Assembly: GCA_025451035.1 (NCBI GenBank)
Contig: JANWLE010000061.1
Span: 1-36,117 of the forward strand
Source of the DNA: Solirubrobacteraceae bacterium
GTDB lineage: Bacteria > Actinomycetota > Thermoleophilia > Solirubrobacterales > Solirubrobacteraceae
Reading direction: 5' to 3'
Length of the DNA: 36,117 nt
The position numbers and the translations under genes were made by a program. Positions 23,014 to 31,815 of the stretch are shown here, in pieces; position 1 is the stretch's first letter, and each line of letters opens with the position of its first letter. The notes under the pieces were generated by a model. The model worked only from the letters and a program-made list of their open reading frames with translations, made no database searches and was not told the origin of the DNA.

Positions 23014-24987
23014 ATGCACAAGCCGGCGATCGCGCTGATACTCACAGTTGCGCTGACCGCGTTCGGCGGTGCGAGCGCACAGGCGTTGACTTTCAGTCCG
23101 TGCGCGCGCGACGCCGCTATCACGTGCACCACGCTCACCGTGCCACTACAGCGTGGTGGCCCTGCCACGAACACCGTCTCGCTGGACATCGAGCGCCAGC
23201 AGGCGGGCAGCACGCCAACCCACGACGCCGTGCTCGCCCTGGCCGGCGGCCCGGGCCAGGCGGCGACGCCGCTGGCCGGCTTCATCGCCAAGGCGATCGC
23301 CCCCGCCCTGACGACCCGTGATCTGATCGTCTTCGATCAACGCGGCACTGGCCGCTCGGCGCCCTTGCGATGTAAAGCCCTCCAGGAATCCTCCTCACTG
23401 GAAAGCTCAGATCAGCGCGTGGTCGCGAAGCTCGTCGAACGCTGCGCCCGGGAACTCGGCCCGGGCCGGGCGGCGTTCACCAGCAGCGAAACGGTCGAAG
23501 ACATCGAGGCCATCCGGCGGGTCCTCGGCTACGAAAAGCTCGTTCTCTACGGCACCTCCTACGGCACGAAGGTCGCCGAGCTCTACGCGCAGACCTACCC
23601 GCAGAACGTCCAAGCGCTGGTGCTCGACTCCGTCGTGCTACCCGAAGGCCCTGAAGTCTTCGCGCTCTCGACACTCAGAGCGATCACTCCGGCGATGACA
23701 GAACTGTGCTCGAGGAATGCTTGCCGTGGCATCACCTCAAGCCCGGTATCGGATATCGCGCAGCTGGCCGCGCAGCTCCGTCACCGGCGCTTGCGCGGAT
23801 CGGTGTATGACGGGTCGGGCAAACGCCACACCGTGTCGATCGCGGAGCCCGATCTGTTGCGGATCCTCCTCGCCGGCGATCTAAACCCGGCCTTGCGCGC
23901 ACTGCTCCCCGCCGCCGTGCGCTCAGCCCTCCGTCATGATCCCGATCCCCTGCTGCGGCTCAGCGCGCTGGCGCGAGGACTGATACCTAATCTCCCCACC
24001 CCACCCAGGGTCCCCGGTCCCGAAGCGCACGCGGCGGAAGAAAGCGACGCCCTGTTTCTGGCGACTTCGTGCGAGGAGCTCACCTTCCCGTGGCAGCTGG
24101 CTTCGCCCCCTCAGGCGCGCCAGAGCGAAGCGCTCGCCGCGCTGCGGCTGCTGCACACCTCCGCGCTGTATCCCTTCGACGCGAACACCGCCTGGCAAGA
24201 CAGCCTGATTCCGCTCTGCCTCGGCTGGCCGAACACAACCGCCGCGCCCAAGCCGCAAAACACTCTTCCCGATGTGCCCACGCTCATCCTCTCGGGCGCC
24301 CAGGACCTCCGGACGCCAACCGCCAACGCCCGCGCTCTCGCGCAGCTCATACCGGATGCCCAGGTCGAGGTTGTCCCATACACCGGTCATTCGGTGCTCG
24401 GCAGCGACTTCGGGGGATGCGCCTCCGAAGCGGTTCAGGCGTTCTTCGCCGGGCTCGCGATCCAGCCGTGCGAGACGACAAACAACGTCTTCGACCCGAC
24501 CCCTGTAACGCCGAGCAAGTTGAACTTCATCAAGCCGCTACCGGGCTTGCAGGGCAAGACTGGCCGCACGGTCAGCGCGATCCTCGACACGATGGTGGAC
24601 CTATCACGACAGGTCATCGGCGCCACGTTGCAGCTCGAGCAGGAACTTCCCAGCGGCTCGAGCTTCGGCGGCCTGCACGGCGGGTATGCGCGCATAACTT
24701 CCACCGCCCTGCGCCTGAGTCACTTCTCCTTCGTGGAAGGCGTTCAGGTGACCGGCACCTTCACGCTGCGAACCGGCGAAATCCAACCAGCCACAGTCCA
24801 GATCTCGGGCAGCGCCGCCGCGCACGGCACGGTTCGTCTCGGCTCCTCCAAGAGCGTGAGCGGCATCCTTGATGGCCATCGCTTCCACGTCAGTCTCGCC
24901 ACCGTGAAGCTCGCACAGCGCATGCCACGTGACTGGCCGACGGACCCTTTGCGCTCGCGCCTGGCCGGCTTGGCCCGCATCCACTGA
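23014..24987 (+). CDS. Secreted alpha/beta-hydrolase, TAP-like family, copy 2
   Basis: A 657-residue paralogue of the preceding gene. The start at ATG 23014 gives a clean signal peptide (MHKPAIALILTVALTAFGG, ending SAQA); a GTG at 22987 would add 9 residues. It keeps 'AVLALAGGPGQAATPLAGF' and 'RDLIVFDQRGTGRSAPL'. The triad is Ser182 in GTSYGTKVA, Asp431 in SGAQDLRTPT and His459 in PYTGHSVLGSD. The C-terminal about 130 residues repeat the beta-rich domain of copy 1 ('FVEGVQVTGTFTLRTGE', 'ISGSAAAHGTVRLGSS'). Apart from the 105-bp identical tract, the two proteins have clearly diverged, so they likely differ in substrate. The 90-odd bases between them carry no obvious terminator, so one transcript is plausible. 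Confidence 0.9.
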   Translation: MHKPAIALILTVALTAFGGASAQALTFSPCARDAAITCTTLTVPLQRGGPATNTVSLDIERQQAGSTPTHDAVLALAGGPGQAATPLAGFIAKAIAPALTTRDLIVFDQRGTGRSAPLRCKALQESSSLESSDQRVVAKLVERCARELGPGRAAFTSSETVEDIEAIRRVLGYEKLVLYGTSYGTKVAELYAQTYPQNVQALVLDSVVLPEGPEVFALSTLRAITPAMTELCSRNACRGITSSPVSDIAQLAAQLRHRRLRGSVYDGSGKRHTVSIAEPDLLRILLAGDLNPALRALLPAAVRSALRHDPDPLLRLSALARGLIPNLPTPPRVPGPEAHAAEESDALFLATSCEELTFPWQLASPPQARQSEALAALRLLHTSALYPFDANTAWQDSLIPLCLGWPNTTAAPKPQNTLPDVPTLILSGAQDLRTPTANARALAQLIPDAQVEVVPYTGHSVLGSDFGGCASEAVQAFFAGLAIQPCETTNNVFDPTPVTPSKLNFIKPLPGLQGKTGRTVSAILDTMVDLSRQVIGATLQLEQELPSGSSFGGLHGGYARITSTALRLSHFSFVEGVQVTGTFTLRTGEIQPATVQISGSAAAHGTVRLGSSKSVSGILDGHRFHVSLATVKLAQRMPRDWPTDPLRSRLAGLARIH

Positions 24988-25012
24988 GCGCCGCGCACGC
25001 TAACCTCAAAAG

Positions 25013-26812
25013 GTGCCAAACGCACTCGCCCAAGAGAGCTCTCCGTACCTTCGCCAGCATCAGGAGAACCCCGTTGAATGGCTACCGTGGGGGCCTCAAG
25101 CACTGGCACTCGCGCGCGAACGGGACTGTCCGTTGCTCATTTCGATCGGCTACTCCGCGTGCCATTGGTGTCACGTGATGGAGCGAGAGTCCTTCGAGGA
25201 TCCGGTTGTCGCATCGATCATGAACGAGAATTTCGTGTGCGTGAAGGTCGACCGGGAGGAGCGTCCCGATATCGACGCGATCTACATGCAGGCGGTCCAG
25301 GGGATGACCGGCGGGGGCGGTTGGCCGCTCAACGTGTTCCTCACGCCAGCGGGGCTGCCCTTCTATGGCGGCACCTACTTCCCGCCCGAGGAACGCCCGG
25401 GCATGCCGGCGTTCACGCAGATCCTGCAGGCGGTCGCCGAGGCGTGGGAGCAGCGCGGCGAGGAGATCTCGGCGGCAGGCGAGCAGCTTCGCCATCAGCT
25501 GTCAGGCGCAGCCCGCCTGACGCCCTCGGAGAAGCCGATCGACCCGGGCTCGCTCGAGCAAGCGGTCCAGGAGATCGCCCGCTCGTTCGATCCGGTTCAC
25601 GGCGGCTTCGCCGGTGCGCCCAAGTTCCCCCAGGCTTCCGTAATCGAGTTTCTGCTCCTCCGCGGCGAGCAAGCGGCGCAGATGGCGCTCTACACGCTGC
25701 GCTCGATGGCCTCGGGCGGCATCCACGATCAGGTTGGCGGCGGCTTTCACCGCTACTCAGTGGATGCCAACTGGACGGTGCCGCACTTCGAGAAGATGCT
25801 CTACGACAACGCCCTATTGGCGCGCGCCTACCTGCATGGCTTCCAGCGCTCCGGCGATGAGCGTCTGCTGCAGGTCAGCCGCGACACGTTGGAGTGGGCT
25901 TTGCGCGAGATGCGCGGGCCGGAGGGCGGCTTCTACAGCGCGCTTGACGCTGACTCCGAAGGCGTAGAGGGACGCTACTACGTCTGGACGGCTGCCGAGC
26001 TGCGCGAGGCTCTGGATGAGGACGCCGAGCAGGCGATCCGCTGGCTGGGCGCAAGCGCTGAGGGTAACTTCGATGATCCACACCACCCTCAGCCAGGCCT
26101 CAACGTGCTCGAGGACCGCGGGCCCCGCCCGCCGGATCCGCTGCGCAGGCGGATCGTCGAGCGGCTGCTGCAGGTGCGCGAGCAGCGCACCAGACCAGGC
26201 CTTGACGATAAGCGCCTTGCGAGCTGGAATGCTTTGCTGATCGCGGCGCTCGCCGAAGCCGGTGAGGCGCTCGGCGAGACGCGCTATCTGGACGCCGCGA
26301 CGCATTGCGCCGACTTTCTACTCACCGAGATGGTGGACGAGCAGGGCCGCCTACTGCGCACCTACAACGGCGGCCGCGCCAAGATCCTCGCTTACCTGGA
26401 GGACCACGCCTTCTTGCTCGAGGCGCTCATCATCTTGTTCGAAGCCACCTGCGAGGAGCGCTGGCTCGCCCGCGCCCAGGCACTCGCCGACCGCACGATC
26501 GAGCGCTTCGCCGACCCGGAGCGCGGGGGCTTCTTCACGACCGCCTCCGACTCAGAGCAGCTGATCGTCAGACGCAAGGACATCGAGGACTCCCCCATCC
26601 CAGCCGGCGGCTCGAGCGTCACGATGGGCCTGGCGCGCCTGGCTGAGCTGACCGGTGAGGAACGTTACGAACGTGAGGCTGTGCGCGCGCTTTCGCTCCT
26701 GCACGAGATCGCCCCGCGTCACCCTCTGGCTTTCGGGCACCTGCTCCAGGCCATCCACTGGCACCTCGCGCCAACGCGCAGGATCGCCTGCGAGCTTCCC
26801 AAGAACCGCTAG
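25013..26812 (+). CDS. Thioredoxin-domain DUF255 protein (YyaL / SPATA20-like)
   Basis: A 599-residue protein with an N-terminal thioredoxin-like domain (about 1-165) and an alpha/alpha-barrel C-terminal part. The opening 'NALAQESSPYLRQHQENPVE' with WLPWG is the family hallmark. It is followed by ISIGYSACHWCHVMERESFE with the Cys50-x-x-Cys53 redox pair, 'VDREERPDIDAIYMQAVQ' and 'GGWPLNVFLTPAGLPFYGG'. The second part has 'FPQASVIEFLL', 'DQVGGGFHRYSVDANWTVPH', 'FEKMLYDNALLARAYLH', 'DADSEGVEGRYYVWT' and 'DDKRLASWNALLIAALAEAG'. The GTG at 25013 fits the family N-terminus. It is somewhat shorter than the roughly 650-690 residues common in this family. The biochemical role is not established; a cytosolic redox or sugar-related role is suggested by the folds. 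Confidence 0.93.
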   Translation: MPNALAQESSPYLRQHQENPVEWLPWGPQALALARERDCPLLISIGYSACHWCHVMERESFEDPVVASIMNENFVCVKVDREERPDIDAIYMQAVQGMTGGGGWPLNVFLTPAGLPFYGGTYFPPEERPGMPAFTQILQAVAEAWEQRGEEISAAGEQLRHQLSGAARLTPSEKPIDPGSLEQAVQEIARSFDPVHGGFAGAPKFPQASVIEFLLLRGEQAAQMALYTLRSMASGGIHDQVGGGFHRYSVDANWTVPHFEKMLYDNALLARAYLHGFQRSGDERLLQVSRDTLEWALREMRGPEGGFYSALDADSEGVEGRYYVWTAAELREALDEDAEQAIRWLGASAEGNFDDPHHPQPGLNVLEDRGPRPPDPLRRRIVERLLQVREQRTRPGLDDKRLASWNALLIAALAEAGEALGETRYLDAATHCADFLLTEMVDEQGRLLRTYNGGRAKILAYLEDHAFLLEALIILFEATCEERWLARAQALADRTIERFADPERGGFFTTASDSEQLIVRRKDIEDSPIPAGGSSVTMGLARLAELTGEERYEREAVRALSLLHEIAPRHPLAFGHLLQAIHWHLAPTRRIACELPKNR

Positions 26813-26832
26813 CTAGCTCGCCGGCGGCTTCG

Positions 26833-27552
26833 TCAGTGCTTGGCGGCCGCTTCCAATTCGGAGATGTCGATCGAGTGGGCGGGCGCCGTCAGTTCGACAG
26901 GCTCGTCCCAGCGGTCGAACGTGACCTTGCCCCCTTCGGCGCCGCTCTTGGACAACTGCAGGGGATAGGGCTTGCCGGTCGTCGCGACGTACAAATAGCC
27001 GCCTTCGGTGACGTCCTGCACGGTGATCGCCGCCTGGCCATCCACGGTCGTCGCAGAGCCCTTCTTGAGCGTACCGTGCGATTTGAGCGCGCTGTCGAGC
27101 AAATTGCCCATGTTCGCCAGCGAGCTGAGCGAGGCGATGTCTTCGTTGCTGGCAGGCGCCTTCAGCCACTTGCCCTCGAACAGCTGCACACCGGCAGTGC
27201 CGCCGAAGTGACGGTAGAAGCTCGCGTCGCCGTTGATGTACACGGTCTTGCCGATCAGGATGATCTTGGCGTGCATGCCGTTCTCCGAGATATCACCCCG
27301 GCCGCCCTGGCCAGCGGCGAGGTCGAGGTCGAGCGTGATGTGTGAGCCTTCGCTGTCGACCGCCCCGGAGACGTGCACCGACTTGGCACTTTTCGCCGCC
27401 GTGCTGCTCTGTTCGACGATCTGCTGAGGGCTCTTCGAGGCGACGCCGTTGCCGTTGCTCGAGGAGGAGCCGCCACACCCAGCCACGCCGGCCAACGACA
27501 GTAGAAGCAGGAGGGCGCTGCTGTTGAGGATCCGCACATGCATCAGGCGCAT
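26833..27552 (-). CDS. LppX/LprG-like lipoprotein
   Basis: A 239-residue lipoprotein with the signal 'ILNSSALLLLLSLAGVAGC' and lipobox VAGC, followed by a Ser/Gly-rich linker. The body has the LppX_LprAFG pattern: 'SPQQIVEQSSTAAKSAKSVH' then 'VSGAVDSEGSHITLDLDLAA', 'AKIILIGKTVYINGDASFY', 'SLANMGNLLDSALKSHG', 'VDGQAAITVQDVTEGGYLYV' split by strands, 'TTGKPYPLQLSKSGAEGGK' and FDRWDEPVELTAP. Such proteins form a half-barrel that carries lipids or glycolipids. The start may be ATG 27552 or 27543. It converges on the DUF255 gene and lies downstream of glnA in the same direction. The ligand is unknown. Confidence 0.85.
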   Translation of the reverse strand: MRLMHVRILNSSALLLLLSLAGVAGCGGSSSSNGNGVASKSPQQIVEQSSTAAKSAKSVHVSGAVDSEGSHITLDLDLAAGQGGRGDISENGMHAKIILIGKTVYINGDASFYRHFGGTAGVQLFEGKWLKAPASNEDIASLSSLANMGNLLDSALKSHGTLKKGSATTVDGQAAITVQDVTEGGYLYVATTGKPYPLQLSKSGAEGGKVTFDRWDEPVELTAPAHSIDISELEAAAKH

Positions 27553-27598
27553 CAGCCTATTAGATGCTGCGGACCGGATGCTTTCCGGCCTGAGACCG

Positions 27599-28936
27599 CT
27601 AGAGGATCGCCAGGTAGCGGTCTAGCTCCCACTGGGTGACCTGCACCCGGTAGTCATCCCACTCTTGGCGCTTTATCTCGACATAGCGGTTGAACATGTG
27701 CTCACCGAGGGTGCGCAGCACGAGCTCAGACTCGGCCGTCAACTCGATCGCCTCCCCCAGCGTCTCTGGTAGCTGCTCGATGCCCAGGCGCCTGCGCTCC
27801 TCGGCTGAGAGGTGGTAGAGGTTCTTCTCCATCGGCTCGGGAAGCTCATAGCCCTTCTCGATCCCTTCGAGTCCGGCCTGCAGCAGCACCGCGAAGGTGA
27901 GGTACGGGTTGCACGCGGGGTCCGGGCAGCGCAGCTCCATGCGCGTCGTCTGTTCCTTGCCGGGGTGATACAGCGGTACGCGCACCAGCGCCGAGCGGTT
28001 GCGTCGCGACCAGGCCACATAGACGGGCGCCTCGAACCCCGGCACCAAACGCTTATACGAGTTCACCCACTGCGCGAAGATCGAGCAGATCTCACGGGCG
28101 TGCTTGAGCTGCCCGGCGATGAAGGCCTTCCCGATATCCGACAAAAAGTAAGGATCGTCAGCGTCGAAGAAGACGTTTGAGCCGTTTGCGAACAGCGACT
28201 GGTGAGTGTGCATACCCGAGCCGTTCTCACCGAACAGCGGCTTGGGCATGAAGGTCGCATGCCACCCGTTCTTCATCGCGTACTCCTTGACCGTGATGCG
28301 GTAGGTCATGCAGTCATCGGCCATCTTCAGGGCATCCGCGTAGCGCATGTCGATCTCGTGTTGGGAGGGACCGACCTCGTGGTGGGTGTACTCGACGTGG
28401 ATGCCGAGCTGCTCGAGCGCGAGCACGGTTTCGCGCCGGACATCAGAGCCCGCGTCGAGGGTCGTCAGATCGAAGTAGCCGCCTGTGTCAAGCACTTCGG
28501 TGCTTTTGCTGTCGCGGAACAGGAAGTACTCAAGCTCCGGACCAACGTTGAACGTGTCAAAGCCCATCGATGCTGCCCGCTGCAGCGCCCGGCGGAGCAC
28601 GTGCCGGGGATCGCCCTCATAGGGCGTTCGTTCGGGCGTCACGATGTCGCAGAACATCCGTCCGACGCCCTGCTCCTCCGGACGCCAAGGCAACACCGCG
28701 AAGGTACTGGGATCCGGCATCGCGATCATGTCCGACTCCTCGATCGCATTGAAACCCGTGATCGAGGAGCCGTCAAAACCCATGCCGGCCTCGAACGCGT
28801 CATCTAGCTCATCGGCATTGATCGAGAAAGACTTCAGCTGGCCAAGGATGTCGGTGAACCAGAAGCGGATGAAGCGAATGTCGCCCTCGGCAACAAGCGC
28901 CTTGACATCATCTGCTGTGCGTGGCTGGTCGCTCAT
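27599..28936 (-). CDS. glnA: Type I glutamine synthetase (GSI-alpha-like)
   Basis: Makes glutamine from glutamate, ammonia and ATP as a dodecamer in the cytosol. ATG 28936 (MSDQPRTADDV) gives 445 residues, like Bacillus-type GSI-alpha, and there is no long insertion. Motifs: 'FRFWFTDILGQLKSFSI'-type N-terminus, GFDGSSITGF, 'HHEVGPSQHEIDMRYADAL' (metal ligands), 'KPLFGENGSGMHTHQSLF', 'NSYKRLVPGFEAPVYVAWS', RMELRCPDPACNPYL and MEKNLYHLSAEERRRLGIE. The last is unlike the adenylylation loop of the GSI-beta type. In B. subtilis, Arg62 of the FVRIEESD loop takes part in feedback inhibition by glutamine; here the loop reads FNAIEESD, with Ala64 in that place. Regulation is therefore probably different. 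It is next to cytochrome c. Confidence 0.96.
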   Translation of the reverse strand: MSDQPRTADDVKALVAEGDIRFIRFWFTDILGQLKSFSINADELDDAFEAGMGFDGSSITGFNAIEESDMIAMPDPSTFAVLPWRPEEQGVGRMFCDIVTPERTPYEGDPRHVLRRALQRAASMGFDTFNVGPELEYFLFRDSKSTEVLDTGGYFDLTTLDAGSDVRRETVLALEQLGIHVEYTHHEVGPSQHEIDMRYADALKMADDCMTYRITVKEYAMKNGWHATFMPKPLFGENGSGMHTHQSLFANGSNVFFDADDPYFLSDIGKAFIAGQLKHAREICSIFAQWVNSYKRLVPGFEAPVYVAWSRRNRSALVRVPLYHPGKEQTTRMELRCPDPACNPYLTFAVLLQAGLEGIEKGYELPEPMEKNLYHLSAEERRRLGIEQLPETLGEAIELTAESELVLRTLGEHMFNRYVEIKRQEWDDYRVQVTQWELDRYLAIL

Positions 28937-28959
28937 GCCGGCGGACCTTAGACGATAGA

Positions 28960-28980
28960 CCACGAGAGCACTGCTCGTGG
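28960..28980. promoter_or_regulatory. Inverted repeat in the glnA leader
   Basis: CCACGAG (28960-28966) and CTCGTGG (28974-28980) form a perfect 7-bp inverted repeat around a 7-base spacer. It starts 24 bases upstream of the glnA ATG. It could be a regulator site or an mRNA hairpin controlling glnA. No known operator consensus is matched with confidence. Confidence 0.35.
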
Positions 28981-29017
28981 GTGATGGTCAGAGACGGAGC
29001 CCGTGAGTATGACTGTG

Positions 29018-29530
29018 TCAGTGGCCGGCCACGGCGGCCACGAAGTCAGCTATCGCTTCGGCTTCCTTGCCGCGATAGAGCTGTGCCGGCATCTGCCCGA
29101 GGCCACGTGCGCGGCCTTCGGCGATCGCGTTCAGCACCAGTTCTCTGCGTCCCGCTTCGGCCGGAATGTCGTTCCCCAAGCGCACATCGAGGTTCGGGCC
29201 TATGCGCCCGACGGACTTCGTCGCGGCCAGCTTGTGGCACACACCGCACGAGCGCGAAAACAATTCGCGTCCCTTCTGTTGCTCGGCGTTCAGATGCAGG
29301 CCACCGACCGCTACCGAGGCCTTGTGCTCACCGTTGAAGGCGAGCACCAAGGCCGGGATGACCAAGCCGAACGCAAAGACGACTACAACCAGCAGGCTCA
29401 CCGCCCGCTGACTCCCGGTCGATTCGATATGCAGCGCCTGACGCGCGCCCCGCGGGCCGCCCCACATCGCGAGAAAGAAGATGGCGAAGCCGAGAACGAC
29501 CCAAAAAGCGACGAATATGCCGGTAGCCAT
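29018..29530 (-). CDS. Membrane-anchored cytochrome c (monohaem)
   Basis: A 170-residue protein with two N-terminal membrane helices (about 4-23 and 43-64) and an extracytoplasmic cytochrome c domain. Haem attachment is CGVCH at 95-99 (ELFSRSCGVCHKLAATKS). 'VGRIGPNLDVRLGNDIPAEA' is the GPxL loop and Met147 in GLGQMPAQLY is the probable sixth haem ligand. The C-terminal helix 'EAEAIADFVAAVAG' completes the fold. The two-helix hairpin before the haem domain puts the N-terminus and the haem domain on the same outer face. It probably passes electrons between respiratory complexes. It lies upstream of glnA with an 81-base gap and is divergent from the LolA-like gene. Confidence 0.92.
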   Translation of the reverse strand: MATGIFVAFWVVLGFAIFFLAMWGGPRGARQALHIESTGSQRAVSLLVVVVFAFGLVIPALVLAFNGEHKASVAVGGLHLNAEQQKGRELFSRSCGVCHKLAATKSVGRIGPNLDVRLGNDIPAEAGRRELVLNAIAEGRARGLGQMPAQLYRGKEAEAIADFVAAVAGH

Positions 29531-29737
29531 GGGCGGACCATATAACAGCCGGCAGCGGAGGCCTTCTCAGAGCACGTCTTCACCAGCCGGCGAGCGCAGC
29601 TGATTCGGCTCATCGCCAGGCGACAGGCAGGGTTCGCGGCGCAGGATGGGGCTTTGGGGATTCTGAAAGGCTCCTTACCTGCCGTTGACCCACGATTGAT
29701 CTATGGCGCTACCCTGAATGGTGACGGGATCTCGCTC

Positions 29738-30841
29738 ATGAACGTCCTACGCCGCCTTCCCCTGCCTCGCCTGCTGTTCTTGTGCGGCCTGCTCGTTGCC
29801 GTCGGTGTCTCGGTGACCGCGCTGGCGTCGGCGCTCAGCACTGGCCCCACGCCGTCCCAGAAGCCCCTGGCGCAGGCGCTGCACGACGCCCTGACCGCTC
29901 CCGCCGTTGAAGGGGTCAGCGCCGAGGTCACGCTCACCGACCACCTGTTCGAAGGGGCAAACCTGGCCAGCAGCAGCGGTGGTCAGGGAGGCGGTCTCAC
30001 CTCGAGTCCGCTCGTGACCGGCGGTTCTGGCCGCCTGTGGGCCTCCAAGAGCGGCAAGGTCAGGCTCGAACTCCAGGACGAAAAGGGCGACATCAACATC
30101 GTCTACGACGGTCACATGGTGACGATGTATGACGCCGCCAACAACACCATCTACCGCTACACGCCGACCGAAGAAGGCGGCGCCGCGCCCCGGCACGACG
30201 GCTCGCAGAGCACGCACGAAGCTCCCTCGGTGGCCAAGTTTCAGGAAGCCATCGACCGCGTCCGTAAGCACGCGAACCTCTCCGAACCGACGCCCACCGA
30301 CATCGCCGGTCAGCCCGCTTACACCGTGCGCATCTCCCCCAGCGAAGGTGGCAGCCTGATCGGCGGCGCGGAGCTGTCATTCGACTCGGTGCACGGCACG
30401 CCGCTGCGCGCCGCGATCTACTCGTCGCAGACCTCGGCGCCGGTGATCGAACTGGCTACCACGGAAATCACATACGGGCCGGTCGAAAGCTCCGTTTTCG
30501 CGATCGAACCGCCCGCCAACGCGAAGGTCGAAGACCTCAGCCAGCCCACGGGCACCCATGCCGGCACTGGCAAGGGCGCCACTCACGGCAGCGAAGCCTC
30601 GGTGACGAGGCACGGCAGCGGCATCACCTCGGTCGTGGTGGCCCAATCAAAGGCCGGCAGCAAAGGCGCATCCGCTGGCAGCCTGGAAAGCTTGCCGACG
30701 GTCGACATCAACGGCGCGAAGGCGAGCGAGCTGCGGACCGAGCTCGGCACAGTTCTGACCTTCGAGCGCGCCGGCGTTCGCTACCTCCTCGCCGGGGCGG
30801 TCGGGCCGGCAGCGGTCGAGGCGCTGGCACGGAGCCTGTAG
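29738..30841 (+). CDS. LolA-like (outer-membrane-lipoprotein-sorting fold) exported protein
   Basis: A 367-residue protein with signal or anchor 'PRLLFLCGLLVAVGVSVTAL' and a LolA/RseB-type half-barrel. Typical strands are 'VEGVSAEVTLTDHLFEG', 'SGRLWASKSGKVRLELQDEK' then 'DINIVYDGHMVTMYDAANN' and TIYRYTP, 'PAYTVRISPSEGG', 'GAELSFDSVHGTPLRAAIYS' and 'ITYGPVESSVFAIEPPANAK'. The C-terminal part is Gly/Ser/Thr-rich and ends with a small domain ('DINGAKASELRTELGTVLTF'). I chose ATG 29738; an upstream in-frame start at 29654 adds 28 residues before the signal. Its stop overlaps the ABC ATPase start by one base (TAGTG), so all three genes form one operon. It may bind lipid or sense envelope state for the ABC transporter. 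Confidence 0.85.
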   Translation: MNVLRRLPLPRLLFLCGLLVAVGVSVTALASALSTGPTPSQKPLAQALHDALTAPAVEGVSAEVTLTDHLFEGANLASSSGGQGGGLTSSPLVTGGSGRLWASKSGKVRLELQDEKGDINIVYDGHMVTMYDAANNTIYRYTPTEEGGAAPRHDGSQSTHEAPSVAKFQEAIDRVRKHANLSEPTPTDIAGQPAYTVRISPSEGGSLIGGAELSFDSVHGTPLRAAIYSSQTSAPVIELATTEITYGPVESSVFAIEPPANAKVEDLSQPTGTHAGTGKGATHGSEASVTRHGSGITSVVVAQSKAGSKGASAGSLESLPTVDINGAKASELRTELGTVLTFERAGVRYLLAGAVGPAAVEALARSL

Positions 30842-31815
30842 TGGTGGACGACGAGGCGCCGCCCGTCAGGGCGCGCGGGCTGGTCAAGCGCTACAAAGAG
30901 GTACTCGCGGTCGACCACGTCGACCTGAACGTCAACACCGGCGACGTCTACGGATTCCTGGGCCCGAACGGCGCCGGTAAGACCACGACGCTGCGCATGG
31001 CGCTCGGTTTGATTCTGCCGACCGACGGCACCATCGAGCTCTTCGGCCGCGACCCGATGCGGGAGGGGGCGCGAGCGCTCGACGGCGTTGCCGGCTTCGT
31101 CGAGGCGCCCCGCTTTTATCCCTACTTGAGCGCGCGCACGAACCTCGAGTTGCTCGCCGCGCTAGACGGCGACGGCGCCGCCTCACGCATCGATGAGGTA
31201 CTCGATGTCGTCGAGCTCTCGCCGCGCGCCAAGCACAAGGTGGGCGGCTATTCGCACGGCATGCGCCAGCGGCTGGGGATCGCTGCCGCGCTGCTTCGAA
31301 ACCCGCGCCTGATGATCCTCGACGAGCCCGCCACCGGGCTGGACCCAGCCGGGATGCGCGACATGCGCACACTCATCCGTCGCCTCGCCAACGACGGCAT
31401 AACAGTGCTGCTGTCGAGCCATCAGCTGCCGGAGGTCCAGGATCTGTGCGACCGTGTTGCGATCGTGGATCGCGGTCGCGTTGTCTATGAGGGCGCGCTC
31501 GCCGACCTGCGCCGCCAGGGCGGCGCAGGCTACCGGCTGCGCACGACCGACGACGCCCGAGCGCTCGAGATCGCACGGGCGCAGTCAGGCGTTGAGGGCG
31601 TGAGCGCAACAGAGCACGGCGTGGGCTTCCAGGCCGACGAGCAGCACGTGGCCGCGCTGTCGCTGGCGCTTGCAGCGGCCGGCATCGGAATCCTCACGTT
31701 GGCGCCCGAGCTAGCGACCCTCGAGGATCTCTTCTTCCGCCTGACCGACGAAGCTCACGGGGCCGACGGCGCGGCGCACGACAAGGGCGCACAGCGACTC
31801 GTGGAGGCCACATGA
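30841..31815 (+). CDS. ABC transporter ATP-binding protein (ABC-2 / drug- or lipid-export type)
   Basis: A 324-residue ATPase. Walker A is GPNGAGKTT (41-49), the signature YSHGMRQRL begins at 137 (SHG in place of SGG), Walker B is LMILDE (157-162), the D-loop region is PATGLDPAG, and LLSSHQLPEVQDLCDRV carries the switch His. The C-terminal about 100 residues are the accessory domain common in exporters of the DrrA/CcmA type. The GTG at 30841 overlaps the previous stop; its own stop overlaps the permease ATG (ATGA). With the permease it would form a dimeric exporter. The substrate is unknown; the LolA-like partner hints at lipid or envelope material. Confidence 0.95.
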   Translation: MVDDEAPPVRARGLVKRYKEVLAVDHVDLNVNTGDVYGFLGPNGAGKTTTLRMALGLILPTDGTIELFGRDPMREGARALDGVAGFVEAPRFYPYLSARTNLELLAALDGDGAASRIDEVLDVVELSPRAKHKVGGYSHGMRQRLGIAAALLRNPRLMILDEPATGLDPAGMRDMRTLIRRLANDGITVLLSSHQLPEVQDLCDRVAIVDRGRVVYEGALADLRRQGGAGYRLRTTDDARALEIARAQSGVEGVSATEHGVGFQADEQHVAALSLALAAAGIGILTLAPELATLEDLFFRLTDEAHGADGAAHDKGAQRLVEAT

